A DNA stretch of 64,000 nt from Dugong dugon (taxonomy: Eukaryota; Chordata; Mammalia; Sirenia; Dugongidae), in assembly GCA_030035585.1 (NCBI GenBank), contig CM057461.1, forward strand, positions 2,457,001 to 2,521,000, given 5' to 3'. Each line of letters begins with the position of its first letter. The stretch's first letter is position 1. Of the stretch, positions 1 to 11,156 are shown in pieces. The notes below the pieces were generated by a model. That model was not told the origin of the DNA. It ran no database searches and saw only the letters and a list, made by a program, of their open reading frames with translations. The position numbers were made by a program, and so were the translations under genes.

Positions 1-1056
1 AAATCGATGCCTTTGACTAGATGTCTCCTAGACAAATTCTTAACTGCTATGTAATAAAATCTATTAGAGAATAATTCAAGCTCTCCCACATATAGATTTT
101 TGTAGATACAGAATGTTTTAGAAGAATTATTTTCTTACATACATTTTATTAAAAAGCCTGATGCTAAACATGGCTCTTCTTAAAACAAAATTACTACCTG
201 CAAGGAAATAGCTGTTTCTGAAAGACAGAGAGAAAAAAAAGTCTTTCCAATCCAGCCCTCCTGTATTTCACTCTCAGTTGTTTGTCAAGTATTGAAAGGA
301 TAATGGCTAAGAAGGTATTTGTTAAATGACGAAACTTCAAGTATAAAGATTCATTTATGAGCTTCTTTCACAGCGGAGTGTGGTTTTGAAATCTATTCCA
401 GGTTTATAATTTCTGTGATCTGCACAGGACATAAGGGGGTGGAGATGAAGATTCTTTATCATGTTTAGAAGGAAGCGGGGGACGTCCGCAACGCTTTACC
501 TAAAACTTCTCTTAACTTTCAGAAGGAACAGAGCGGTCAGTTGAAAGTCATGAGACAAAGCCCCCAGGCTTCCTGGGGAATTATCCCGACACGTGGCAGG
601 GGATCAGGTGGCCCTGGCACCCCTCCCAGAGAGCACGGCTGTCTCTAACGCTGCCTGGAATTTCATGAAATGAATGGCAATCCAGTGGCCTTTTCTTCCC
701 ATCCCTCTGCTTCTCTGGATACTCTGGCTGGGAATTACTGCAGCCATGTGACCTCACGTGGCCACACTTGCTGCGTTTTTAGGTCTTGCTTCAGGGGGCT
801 GCTCCGAGGCTGCAGTGGCCCCCGGAGCAGAGGAGCTGGGCGGGAGGGGTCCTCTGGCCTGGTCAAGCCCTGTGTTTGCAGGGGCGCCAACGTTCTCCCA
901 GGATGGGGTGGGGGCCACGCTCAGAGGGATGCAGAGGGATCTGCCCTCTTTTTGGAGGGGGTCCTCACTTTGGAGGGGTGAAGGGGGGTTGTCATGAGTC
1001 TGACCTGAATATTGTCACCCAGGAGGACTGCTAAGGAGACAGGCTTATTGGTAGAG
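1..1056. other. Unique sequence, nothing recognised
   Basis: The first 480 bases are AT-rich and the rest is GC-richer. I see no repeat family, RNA gene or convincing exon. Three overlapping open frames of 79-103 residues between 670 and 1034 lie on one strand in different frames, are compositionally biased and show no domain, so I do not call them genes. Confidence 0.5.
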
Positions 1057-1172
1057 AGGGCAGCGGAGGTGAGGGAAGAAGTAAGAAAGGGGAGGGAAAA
1101 GGGAGGGGGGGGAGAAGAAGGAAGAGGGTCGGGGGGGGAAGGGGAGGAAAGGAGAGGGGAAGGGGGACCGCC
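1057..1172 (+). repeat. G/A-rich low-complexity tract with quadruplex potential
   Basis: The plus strand is almost pure purine with many G runs of three to eight bases separated by short A-containing loops. It fits the G-quadruplex pattern several times over and could also form triplex DNA. It inflates a 220-residue open frame (1012-1674) that continues into an L1 3' end and is not a gene. Confidence 0.8.
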
Positions 1173-1399
1173 AGTGTCTCTCTCATACCGGGACCCACCT
1201 TCCGAGCTGTGGGTATGCCCTGTCCTGCAGGCGCTGTCCCTGCAGGACAGCCCTGAGAACTCTAAGCTTGTGTCTGCGCAGCCACAGCCACCACCACGAA
1301 ACGGGAAAGACGGACGCTACCCAGGGCGTCAGTCACCAAGGCCCTTTCTAGAGCGACTCCCCCATCTGCACTCACGTTCTGGCTTGTTCCCTAAAAACA

Positions 1400-2245
1400 T
1401 TATCTTGTGTATGTGCTTTCAGCGAAAGGTTAGTTTCAGTCAGTCTCTCATACAAAAATTTATACACACATTGTTATGTGATCCTAACTGCTCCCCCTGT
1501 ACTGTGACACACATTCCTCCTTTCCACCCCGGATTTCCTGTGTCCATTCAACCAGCTCCCGACCCCCTCTGCCTTCTCATCTCACCTCTGGACAGGAGCT
1601 GCCCATTTAGTCTCATGTATCTACTTGAGCTAAGAAGCACACACTCCTCACGAGTATCATTTTATGTCCAATAGTCCAGTCTAATCTTTGTCTGAAGAGT
1701 TGGCTTCGGGAATAGTTTCAATTCTGGGCTAAGAGAGAGTCCGGGGACCTTGCTTTCCAGGGTTCCTCCAGTCTCAGTCAGACTAATAAGTCTGGTCTTT
1801 TTACTAGAATTTGAGTTCTGCACCCCACTTTTCTCCTCCTCCGTCAGGGACTCTCTGTTGTGTTCCCTGTCAGGGTGGTCATTGGTGGTAGCCGGGCACC
1901 ATCTAATTCTTCTGGTCTCAGGCTGATGAAGTCTCTGGTTTATGTGGCCCTTTCTGTCTCTTTGGCTAATACTTTCCTTGTATCTTTGGTGTTCTTCATT
2001 CTCCTTTACTCTAGGCGGTTGGGACCAACTGATGCATCTTAGATGGCCGCTCTCTACCTTTCAAGACCCCAGATGCTACTCACCAAAATGAGGTGCAGAA
2101 CATTTTCTTAATACACTTTGTTATGGCAATTGACCTAGATGTCTCCTGAAAGCATGGTCCCCAGACCCCAACCCCAGCTGCTCTGCCCCTCGAAGTGTTT
2201 AGTTGTGTTCAGGAAACTTATCTGCTTAAAAAAATATTTTTATGG
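1400..2245 (-). mobile_element. L1 LINE 3' UTR fragment (elephant-lineage type)
   Basis: Read on the minus strand this matches my memory of the 3' untranslated region of an abundant elephant-lineage L1, including the stretches around 1690-1760, 1910-1960 and 2130-2160. There is no coding remnant. The left boundary is approximate. Family assignment is from memory of the sequence; subfamily unknown. Confidence 0.7.
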
Positions 2246-2499
2246 AAACAAAGGCAATGGTCCAGGAAGGGAAGAGATTTCTCCTTACGAAGCAAAGACT
2301 TCCGAGGACCAGAGGTTACTCCCAGAGGGGGCGACACCCAGGACGGGGACCTAGCTCTGCACGCATCACACTGTGAAGACTGGCTCTGTGAGGGTCCATG
2401 CTTCTCTACACCTACTGAACCAGAGCCAGAATCTTCTTTTCAGTTGATACTTGGAAAGATGCTTTGTGTAAAGGAAGATGAAGATGCTTAAGATCTACT

Positions 2500-2740
2500 G
2501 AATGATCACAGCAGCATTAATCACAATATCAAAACCAGAGACAGCCGAAATGCCCACCAACTGGTGGATGGATAAACAAACGGAGGTCTATCCACACCAT
2601 GTAATAAGACACAGCCAGAAAAAGGAATGAATTTCTGTTGCACGCTACAACATGGATGAAATGCATCATGAAAGAAGCCAGCCCCCAAAGCCTACAAATT
2701 GCATGATCCCATTTGTAAGAAATGTCCAGAATAGGGAAAA
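2500..2740 (+). mobile_element. L1 LINE 3' fragment (old mammalian L1M type)
   Basis: The stretch around 2550-2700 shows the hallmark end of older mammalian L1 elements: 'tggatggataaacaaa' followed by 'aaaaaggaatgaat', 'caacatggatgaa' and 'aaatgtccagaatagg'. It runs directly into the 39-bp minisatellite. Confidence 0.85.
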
Positions 2741-3445
2741 GATCCACCTCTGTCTCCTTACACACTCATCAATCCTGTGGGCTCACCTCCGTCTCCTTAC
2801 ACAGTCATCAATCCTGCAGACCCACCTCTGTCTCCTTACACACTCAACAATCCTGCAGACCCACCTCTGTCTCCTTATATACTCATTGATCCTGCAGATC
2901 CACCTCTCCCTCCTTACACACTCTCCAATCTGGCAGATCCGTGTCTCATTACACACTCATTAATCCTGCAGACCACCTGTCTCCTTACACACTCATCAAT
3001 CCTGCAGATCCACCTCTGTCTCCTTACACACTCATAAACTCTGTAGATCCACCTGTCTCCTTACACATTCATCAATCCTGCAGATCCACCTCTATCTCCT
3101 TACACATTCATCAATCCTGAAGACCCACCTTTGTCTCCTTACACACTCATCAATCCTGCAGTGTCTCCTTACACACTCATCAATCCTGCAGATCCACCTC
3201 TATCTCCTTACACACTCATCAATCCTGCAGATCCACCTCTCCCTCCTTACACACTCTCCAATTTGGCAGATCCGTGTCTCCTTACACACTCATCAATCCT
3301 GTGGGCTCACCTCTGTCTCCTTACACACTTACCAGTCCTGCAGATCCATCTGTGTCTCCTGACACAGTCATCAACCCTGTGGATCCCCCTGTGTCCTTAC
3401 ACACTCTCCAATCAGGCAGATGTATCTGTGTCTTCTTGTATACTC
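2741..3445 (+). repeat. 39-bp minisatellite, about 17-18 copies
   Basis: The unit contains 'ctccttacacactcatcaat' then 'cctgcagatccacctctgt', giving a 39-base period with a few shortened units (for example near 2955 and 3150). As 39 is divisible by three and the unit has no stop in some frames, it generates artificial open frames of 60-124 residues repeating LSPYTLINPADPP. No start context or flanking coding sequence supports translation. It begins right after an L1 3' end. Confidence 0.92.
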
Positions 3446-4555
3446 ATCAATCTTGAAGGAACTTTGTCAGCCGTGTGTATCTCCATAGTCGAGACCCAAA
3501 TCTGAGTCCTGGCTGACCCATGCCAGGGTGCCAAGTATTGATGCTCAAAGCAGAAATGATACTCCACCCCATCCATCAGGCCCCTCTGACACTGTCCAGG
3601 TCCCAGAGCCATGAGCCATGAGCCCTGAGCCCAGACACTGGCTGTGCAGACCACGCCCACCTGCACTGCCCCTGTCCCGCACTGCCCTGGTCCCACACTC
3701 AGTAAGGCCCATGGCCAGCCCAGCATAGCCTCCAGCTGCTTCACCGGGTCCTGCACTCCGCTCACCGGGAACACCATGCTCTCCTCCACTCTTCCATCTT
3801 CTTCTTGGAAGCCAAATTCACCTGCTCCTGGGAAACGCCTGCAGGTGGCATTTCCTTTATGTGCTTTGATGTCGGTGTTGGCACCAGGCATGTGAGTTCA
3901 CCCTCCATCTGGAGGTCTTCCTACCACACGGTTATATCATTCCAACACTACCGTGTTCTCACATGACACAGGAAGACTTGGGCTGGACAGAAGCCCAAGC
4001 AATGCTTGTGGAATTAATTAATGGAAACAGGGAACGGAGAGCAACTTCCTCCCAGAAAGACACATCAGCACTCTCTCACTGGCTTCCCACGGCCCCTAGA
4101 GAAGATTCCCGACTCTGACCCGGGCACCCTGCCCCATCCAGCCCAGGTCAACCCCTGACCTCACCTTACACCCTTTACTCACTCCTTCGCTACGCAGAGG
4201 CTCTGTGCTGCCCAATACAGGCGCCAGGAGCTCAGGGATCATCGAGCACATGGAATGTGGCAAGTCCCCTTTGGGATGTGCCGTAAGTGGGAGAAATGTA
4301 CTGGATTTCAAAGACTTGGCACAAAGAGAGAGGAAAAAAAAGGATGTACAATATCTCATTCATACTTTTTATATTGATTTCATGCTGAAATGATAATATT
4401 TCAGAAATATTGAGTTGAATAAAAAATGATCAAAATTAATTTCACTTGTCTTTGTACTTTTGACTATGGCTATTAGAAAATGTAAAATTCAGTTTTTTGC
4501 ATTATCTTTCTACTGGACAGGGCTGGTCTGGCTCGGCTGGCCTTCTCTCTCTCCC
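3446..4555. other. Unique sequence, nothing recognised
   Basis: No repeat family recognised. A 159-residue minus-strand open frame (3412-3891) starts in unique DNA and ends in the minisatellite; it lacks any domain I know and is opposed by an 83-residue frame on the other strand, so it is treated as chance. The stretch 4360-4490 is AT-rich. Confidence 0.45.
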
Positions 4556-4559
4556 GGGC

Positions 4560-4892
4560 ATGCTGCGCTGTACCTCACCTGAGCCTATGCTGCTGACGTT
4601 GCTCCTCCCTGAGCTCTGCCTGGCTGTCCTCCCCATCCAGATCTTGGTCTACCTGTTGCCTCCCCACAGAAGCCTCCCTCAGCCACTCAATTTAAAGTAA
4701 CTCCTGCACTCACTATCACATATGACAATATTTTGATTCTGTACAAAGCACTTCTTGTTTCTGATATTGTCCTTGTATGCTGACATCATCATTATTGGCT
4801 CCTCTTCCCCCAGACTCTGAGCTCCATGAGGGAGGCGGCTTGCCCAAACTTCCATGATGGTATCACCAGAATAAATGCTTGGTACACAGAAA
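4560..4892 (+). mobile_element. L2 LINE 3' end
   Basis: The order of motifs is that of the ancient L2 3' end: a CT-rich clinic-like stretch ('ctccctgagctctgcctggc'), then 'gactctgagctccatgaggg', then 'accagaataaatgcttgg'. The copy is diverged, as expected for an element older than placental radiation. Confidence 0.65.
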
Positions 4893-4934
4893 GGCATCAT
4901 CTACTTGAAAAAGTGTTCCACCTAGAAAATGAAC

Positions 4935-5562
4935 AAAAATTCACAAACACCACCACCACCAACACCACCACCAACAGCACCAACAACACCAAGACTACCA
5001 TCAACCACTACCACCACCAACTCCATCAACAATCACTACCACCATCACCGTTACCCACCACCACCACCACCACCAATAACACTACCACTACCAGCACCAC
5101 CAACATCACCACCACCACCACCAATAGTACCATCACCACCACTACCATCACAATCAATAACAACACCGCCATCACCACCACCACCACCAACGTCACCACC
5201 AGCACCGTCAACATCAACAATATCACCACCATCACAATCAATAACAACACTGTCAACACCACCACCAACACTATCACCATCAACAAAAACAACATTAACA
5301 ATAGTACTGCCACCACCACAACCATCAATCACCACCAACCCTACCATCTCCTCATCATCACCACCACCACCACCACCAACAGTACCACCACCACTATCAA
5401 CAACTGCCACCCTCACTAACAACCCACCAACAATCACCACCACCACCACCATCAACAATGTTAACACCACCAACAACAATAGTACCATCACCGCCATTAC
5501 CACCACCACCACCACCCTCACCATCATCACCACTACCAACACCACCACCACCAACAAAAGAG
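4935..5562 (+). repeat. Imperfect (ACC)n/(AAC)n trinucleotide array
   Basis: About 620 bases made almost wholly of ACC, ACA, ATC and AAC triplets. All three plus frames and two minus frames stay open for 100-225 residues, giving Thr/Asn-rich, Pro-rich or Val/Gly-rich nonsense. These frames are artefacts of the missing stop codons in the array. Confidence 0.95.
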
Positions 5563-6484
5563 AGAATATGTGCACAAGGGGCAAAACACCAGAGAAACAA
5601 TGGTAGACTTGTCTTATAAACTCTCAAGAAGAAAGTTCTTTCTCCCTTCTTCAAGGTCACATCTTGGTCTTTGTGTATCTCTAACGTCCACCCATTGTAT
5701 GAGCTCCATATGACACATAGCCACATCTACCCGTCTGTGCTGTCCTTCCTTTGTCTCTTCTGCTTTTCAATTGCCCTCAATCGAGTTTACCAGCTTCACA
5801 AGTCACCCACAGTCTGTTCTGCAGGATGCTTGGGGACAGGAGTTCTGGACAGCCCACCTTGATGGGCAAGTGATAAACACTGGGGCCAAGTTTAACTTAT
5901 GCAGGCTGAGCATGCTGGATCCCAGCTGTCTTGGTCCAACTTGCCACGTGGAAAACACTCACAAAAACCAGTGTGCTATCTCTGAGCTTACCCACAAGAT
6001 GCACACACGTGATTGAACACCCAATGCAAAAATGTTTTGCCCTGACATGGAGGTGGTTACACCATGTGTCATATACTGTACTGCCATGAAGTCAGCGATA
6101 AAGCCTTATGGCATTCTTCTACAAGGCACTTCCTTCCCGAGGTTTCAAGGCAGCAGAAGTCTGGTAAACTGTTGCCAGTGATGGTGAGGGATTCTGATTA
6201 GCCTCACCTTCTCTGTGACCATGGGAATCTTACCCAGATTGCCTATTGTTGGAGAATTAAGACACAATCAACCATCCTTGTTAGCACTTTGCTTATCCTC
6301 AATGTGATTTTGTATTTAATGAGGCAGGAGACATTGTAAGATCTTTGCTTTGGAATCAACACTGAAATGATTCTATAGCCGTGTGCTGTGGAAGCATGAA
6401 AGTGCCCCCTAGTCAGGGGGTGCCCCAAGAGTGACTGCAGTATTGTGGCTGTGAATACGTGTAGGTCCATGTATACAGGAAATA
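5563..6484. other. Unique sequence, nothing recognised
   Basis: Moderately AT-rich with no recognisable repeat, RNA gene or exon. Small open frames of 60-80 residues are at chance level. Confidence 0.45.
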
Positions 6485-6486
6485 AG

Positions 6487-6690
6487 CAGACCTGGTGATG
6501 CAGTGGTTAAGTGCTCAGCTGCTAACCGAGGTGTCGGCTGTTCGAACCCACCAGCTGCTCCTCGGATTGAAAGACCTGGCAATCTGCTCCCGTAAAGATT
6601 ACAGCCTAGAAAACCCAATGGGGCATTTCTACTCTGTCCTACCGGATGTCTATGAGTCGGAATTGACTCAACGACAACGGGTTAATATTT
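6487..6690 (+). mobile_element. Afrotherian tRNA/RTE-tailed SINE (long form)
   Basis: The tRNA-like head has 'gtgatgcagtggttaagtgc' (A box region) and 'ttcgaacccaccagc' (B box region). It is followed by 'ctggcaatctgctcccgtaa' and the RTE-like tail 'ctatgagtcggaattgactc'. About 200 bp, full length for the long form. Confidence 0.92.
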
Positions 6691-6802
6691 ATGGGAGCAG
6701 ACAGCCAGGTCTTTCTCCTGTGGAGCATCTGGCGGATTTGAACCACCAACCTTTGGTTAGCAGCCAAGTGCTTAACCGTTGCACCATCAGGGCGCCTGTC
6801 TA
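6691..6802 (-). mobile_element. Afrotherian SINE, head half only, inverted against its neighbour
   Basis: On the minus strand it carries the head ('ttggctgctaaccaaaggtt') and the middle piece but lacks the RTE-like tail. It abuts the preceding SINE in opposite orientation, making an inverted repeat. Confidence 0.9.
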
Positions 6803-6954
6803 TGGCACAGAGACCTAGTCAAAAAACAAGCGCATTTATCTGTTAAAAGTGCCACAATTACTAAATGACAGTGGCTGTCAGGAAGCACTAGCCCCTGGAG
6901 AATTTATGGATCCAAAGTGTACCACACGGCATTGCCACCTGGGGCCAATGGACT

Positions 6955-7135
6955 TGGAGACAGCTGGCAGTGTAGTGCAGTGGTTAGGAGTATTCACCCT
7001 GAGACCAGCAGGACTGGGTTTAAGAGCGAGTTCCCTAACCTCTGTGCATCTCAGTATTTAACCTGTAAACTGAGGATCATGACAGCAGCCCCCTCCTGGT
7101 GTCGCTGAGAAGATGAAGTAGTTTAATACATGTCC
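6955..7135 (+). mobile_element. MIR SINE
   Basis: 'gtgcagtggttaggagtat', 'gactgggtttaagagcgagt' and 'aacctgtaaactgaggatca' follow the MIR order of tRNA-like head, core and tail. Diverged, as usual for MIR. Confidence 0.65.
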
Positions 7136-7380
7136 AGCACGGGCGGCAGAGTCTGGCTGAGGAGAACCACAGAAAGCCAGCAAACTTTTACCACCAGGTC
7201 TGGGCAGATCCATCTGGTAACTTGACCCCCACCCGGCCAAGGGCTCAACTCAAACATGGGTGTGACCCTCAAGGGCAAATCAAGTCTAGTTTCAAGTTTA
7301 ATGCTACTTTGTCACGATCTTACTTGCTACAAGTATCACTCGGCTATCCTTGGATCTTAACCTGGTTCTTTCTACACACA

Positions 7381-7592
7381 AGGAGTCCCTGTGTGGTGCA
7401 GATGGTTAATGTATTTGGCTGTTAACCGAAAGGTCGGTGGTTTGAACCCACCCAGTGGCTTGTGGGAGAAAGATCCAGTGATTTGCTTTTGTAAAGATTA
7501 CAGCCTAGAAAACCCTATGTGGCAGTTCTACATTGTCATACAGGGTTGCTATGAGTCGAAATCAACTCAACAGCACCTAACAGCAACATCTA
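7381..7592 (+). mobile_element. Afrotherian SINE (long form)
   Basis: Head 'ggagtccctgtgtggtgcag', middle 'tttgtaaagattacagccta' and tail 'tcaacagcacctaacagcaa'. The tail wording is the same as that of the RTE LINE copies in this window. Confidence 0.92.
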
Positions 7593-7600
7593 CACTCACA

Positions 7601-7806
7601 GAGTCCCTGGGTGGTGCAAAGGTTAATATGTTCAACTGCTAAAACCAAAAGGTTGGTGGTTTGAGTCCACCCAGAGGCACCTTGAAAGAAAGGCCTGGCA
7701 ATCTACTTCTGAAAAATCAGCCATTGAAAGCCCTATGGAACACAGTTCTACTCTGACACACATGGGGTTATCATGAGTCAGAACTGACTCCATGGCAAAT
7801 GGTTTT
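7601..7806 (+). mobile_element. Afrotherian SINE, variant with a different middle
   Basis: Head 'agagtccctgggtggtgcaa', middle 'agaaaggcctggcaatctac' then 'aaaaatcagccattgaaagc', tail 'catgagtcagaactgactcc'. The middle matches the tRNA-Gly-headed SINEs (for example 42482-42832) rather than the common long form, so the families have exchanged modules. Tandem with the preceding SINE. Confidence 0.88.
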
Positions 7807-7962
7807 TATCTACTTACACAACTGGCTTTTTCTATACACACAACTGGTTTTACCTACGTGTGCAGCTGGCTTTACCTATGTGCACAGCTGGTGTTTATCT
7901 ATGCACACAGCTCGTTTTTACGTACACACAGGAGTGGTGCTGTGTTTATCTACACACACAGG
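7800..7962 (+). repeat. Degenerate 22-24 bp minisatellite next to a SINE tail
   Basis: Five or six diverged units of the form 'ttacctatgtgcacagctgg' follow directly from the SINE tail 'tttttatctacttacacaac'. The tail may have seeded the array. Confidence 0.65.
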
Positions 7963-8499
7963 GGAAGCTTGTATGCTGGATGGAGTAACGACTCAAGCCA
8001 TTGGAGACCCGCAAACCAGCCGACCTATGGGCACGCACTTTCCTTCCTCCTGAAGAGAAGAGACCCAGGTTAGTGAGGCTCACAGGAGAGGGAGGTTGTG
8101 AGAAGTTGATACCCAGAAGCCCCCAAATGAAGACTCAGGAAATCTTGTTCCTGTGCCCTAGAGATATCAAACAGTGAACCCTAAAGTAACATATTAACAT
8201 ACAAAGTGATGACCTGCAGTATTTTTCCAAACTGATGGATAAATTTGAGTGAACCTGACTGACATAAAACAGCTAGACAGGCAGCTTTCTTGTCTTCCAC
8301 CTTTCAGCACAACGAGTGTGTCCATGCCTCGCTGCAGCTCCCGCTCTGAGGATCTCTCTGGGAACAGAGAGTGCACGGCCAGCATTCGGCGTGCACCTGC
8401 AGATCCTTACTGTCTTTCAGAGAGTAGCAAGGAACACAGGTCCCAGCCAGCAAGAAAGTGGTCTCTCATTTTTAAAAAATTTAACAAAAGTATTTCCAA
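7963..8499. other. Unique sequence, nothing recognised
   Basis: No repeat family recognised except that the end grades into the L1 3' fragment that follows. Two overlapping 91-residue plus frames run into that L1 and are not genes. Confidence 0.4.
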
Positions 8500-8940
8500 T
8501 CAGAGATTCTATAGAAATTCCTGATCAAAATGGGGAAAATGCAGAACAGAATTTCAAATTCTCATGGAATCCAGACTTTCTGGAGCCATAGAGGCTGGAT
8601 GACCTCTGAAATTGTTTCCCTGAGATATTCATTGAATCTTAAACCGAAACTATCCTCTAAAGTCTTCTTCAAGCCAAATAATAAGTTAGCTTATTTCATA
8701 AAGAATGTCAGCCTTGAGCATCATGCTGTTTTGAGGAACTATTTCTATGGGATCAAATCGACAACAGGAACTTGAAAGGTCAGATAGGAAGCTTAGGGGG
8801 CAGTGAGTTCACGTCAACGGGGGAAGGAGGAGGGTGAGGACAGTTGTATGACTCGAATGTAATCAATGTCACTGAATTGTATACATAGAAATCGTTGAAT
8901 TCATGTGTTTTGCTGTGTATACTTTCAGCAACAATAAAAA
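8500..8940 (+). mobile_element. L1 LINE 3' UTR with A-rich end
   Basis: Runs from 'agattctatagaaattcctg' through 'ggaatccagactttctggag' to the end motif 'atgtaatcaatgtcactgaa' and 'aacaataaaaa'. Its minus-strand equivalent recurs at 43534-43950, which shares the same block order. Confidence 0.8.
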
Positions 8941-8965
8941 CAAGAGAATTCCCAAGTTTACGACT

Positions 8966-9190
8966 GGGTAAACTGAGGAACAAAGAGCCCTGGAGGTGCA
9001 GTGGTTAAATGCTCGACTTCTAACCGAAACATCAGCGGTTGGAACCCACCAGCCGCTCTGAGGGAGAAAGATGTGGCAATCTGCTTCTGTAAAGATTACA
9101 GCCTTGGAAACCTTATGGGGCAGTTCTACTCTGACCTACAGGGTCGCTATGAGTCAGAATCAACGCTGCAGCAGAGGGTAAACTGAGGAA
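8966..9190 (+). mobile_element. Afrotherian SINE with intact target-site duplication
   Basis: The SINE body is about 8984-9175 (head 'gccctggaggtgcagtggtt', middle 'atgtggcaatctgcttctgt'). It is flanked by the 15-bp direct repeat 'gggtaaactgaggaa' at 8966-8980 and 9176-9190, which are taken as the target-site duplications of a LINE-mediated insertion. Confidence 0.92.
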
Positions 9191-9734
9191 AAGGGATGTC
9201 CACGCTAACAGGGAACCTGGCTTCTCTTATTTTGTTGTTGTTCCCTGTTCAATCCTCCTACTACAGAAAGACCCCACAACACTTTTCACAGAGTACGTAC
9301 TTTTTGTACTTTAGAACTTATCCTACAATTTAAAATAAATCAGGCCAGTACGAGTTCTACCGCAAGTACAATTCACTCCAACGGAAACAATCCTAAAGCA
9401 ATCACCACCACAGGACACTATTCAGCCGAAGCTGCTTAGAAAGACCGTTACTGGGGCGCCTGTGTGAACTCCAAGCGTTTGTTTATAGAGGGCTCCACAA
9501 TGGTGTTAATTTGGAATGTTCTTTAAAAAAATTAAAAACTGCTCTGTTCCATTAAAGGGGTATGAAATCAGGTTACACTCACATCACCTTCCTCTTTTCT
9601 TTGCTTTTTGGAGAAGGTCAGAGAGGTGAACTTGGGAAGCCAGGCTACGGTAGATCCATTTCTCAAAAATGCCGAATTGCTTTCGCCGATCCTCAGTGAG
9701 GACGAGCCCCGGTCGTCTGCGTAGCGTTGGAGAA
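9191..9734. other. Unique sequence, nothing recognised
   Basis: AT-rich to about 9560, then CpG-dense for about 80 bases (9665-9740) just before the next SINE. No gene or repeat recognised. Confidence 0.45.
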
Positions 9735-9735
9735 A

Positions 9736-10078
9736 CGTTGTTACTAGCAGCTGTCGAGTCTGGCTCACAGCGACCCCCGCAGACAACAGAACGAAATGCT
9801 GCCCCGTCCTGCACCATTCCCACAGTCAGCTGTGGATTGGGTCATTATGAGCCACAGGGTTTTCTTTGGCTGATTTTTACAAGTAGAACACCAGGCCTTT
9901 CTTCCTAGTCCCTATTAAACTGGAAGCTCCGCTGACTGCAACTTGTTCAGCATTGCAGCAGCACACACAAACCTCCGTGGACAGACGGGTGCTGGCTGTG
10001 CTTGAAGCGCACGGGGTCGGACTGCACTCAGCTCTCCCGCGTGGAAGGCAGCTTCTACCACTGAACAGCCACTGCCTC
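9736..10078 (-). mobile_element. tRNA-Gly-headed SINE with RTE-like tail
   Basis: On the minus strand the head reads 'ggctgttcagtggtagaagc' and 'cttccacgcgggagagc', close to tRNA-Gly(GCC). The middle shows 'ctaggaagaaaggcctggtg' and the tail 'gtcgctgtgagccagactcg'. Part of the B-box region is diverged, so it is not a functional tRNA. Confidence 0.85.
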
Positions 10079-10130
10079 CTCATTTGGAAGAAATCGACAG
10101 CACTGAATGACGGCCCTTGCCTGGACTATT

Positions 10131-10300
10131 AGAGCCCTGGTGGTGCAGTGGTTAAGAGTTCGGCTGCTGACCAAAAGGTCAGCGGTTCAAATCTACCAGC
10201 CACTCCTTGGAAACCCTAGGGGGGCAGTTCTACTCTGTCCTGTAGGGTCGCTGTGAGTCGGAATCGACTTGACGGCAACGGCTTTGTTTTTTTTGTTTTG
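10131..10300 (+). mobile_element. Afrotherian SINE (short, young form)
   Basis: Head 'agagccctggtggtgcagtg', no middle insert ('actccttggaaaccctaggg'), tail 'gtgagtcggaatcgacttga' and a T-rich end. The short form and low divergence suggest a younger insertion than the long forms. Confidence 0.93.
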
Positions 10301-10961
10301 CCTGACTTAACATCCCTTCTCTCCCCACAAACCACTGACTGACTTGTCTCCTTTAGGCTTTGGCCACGAAGATCAAAGGTCAGATGGTGAGGACCCCAGT
10401 GACGGCTGGTTTACACATCCGGCTCAGGTTCTATCCGGGAAAAGCTGACCTCAGCTCGTGTTCTCCAAGCGTACACAAAGCTGTAGTTACATATGTAGAC
10501 CGCTGCCATGAACTGAACGTCGCTATCTGGAGTCGTCCTTCGATTCCAAAGCTGACTGGCATATGACAAGTCCTCACGGGGTGAGCCTGGCAGCTGGGAG
10601 CTCTAGATGTTAGGCTGATAGAGACTATTTGAACAGTAGTGTTTCCGGCTAAATTCTGGCTGGAAAACTGAGGGGCGAGTACAAATTAACCTGCCAAAGG
10701 GCTGTCTTGTCAGCTTGCACTTCATCTCCCTCTGATGCTTGTTCTGGGCTGAAGGCTGAAAGAGCAGAGAATCATAAAATCTGCACAACTCAGGCCGTTA
10801 AAGGCCAGTGCAAATACCAGCTCCTTGTGGGTGATTCCCTAAGGCTCTGCTCCCATTTTGTGTGGCTGAAGCTCATGGTACTCGCTGGTTCCATTACCGA
10901 AGACAAATAAATTAATAAATTAATTAAAAATAAATTAATTCAATAAATTAAAAAAAACAGT
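10301..10961. other. Unique sequence with an AT-rich stretch
   Basis: No gene recognised. 10905-10955 is a low-complexity 'aaataaattaattaa' stretch. Confidence 0.45.
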
Positions 10962-11156
10962 TGCCTTTGCATCGACTGTGACAAATGACGTCCCCGTGTG
11001 TCAAAGTAGAACTGTGCTCCACAGGGTTTCGAATGGCTAGTTTGTCAAAAGAAAATCACCAGGCCTTTTTTCTGAGGCACCTTTGGGTGGACTTGAACCT
11101 CCAACCTTTCAGTTAGCAGCTGAGTGTGTTAACCGTTTGCACCACTCAGGGACTCC
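10962..11156 (-). mobile_element. Afrotherian SINE (long form, diverged)
   Basis: Minus-strand head 'gggagtccctgagtggtgca' and B-box region 'ggttcaagtccacccaaagg' are clear. The tail near 10970-11030 is diverged. Confidence 0.87.

Noticed and set aside
1012-1674. 220-residue plus frame
   Set aside because: Starts in a low-complexity G/A tract and continues into an L1 3' end.
3412-3891. 159-residue minus-strand frame
   Set aside because: Ends in the 39-bp minisatellite, is opposed by another open frame and has no recognised domain or splice sites.
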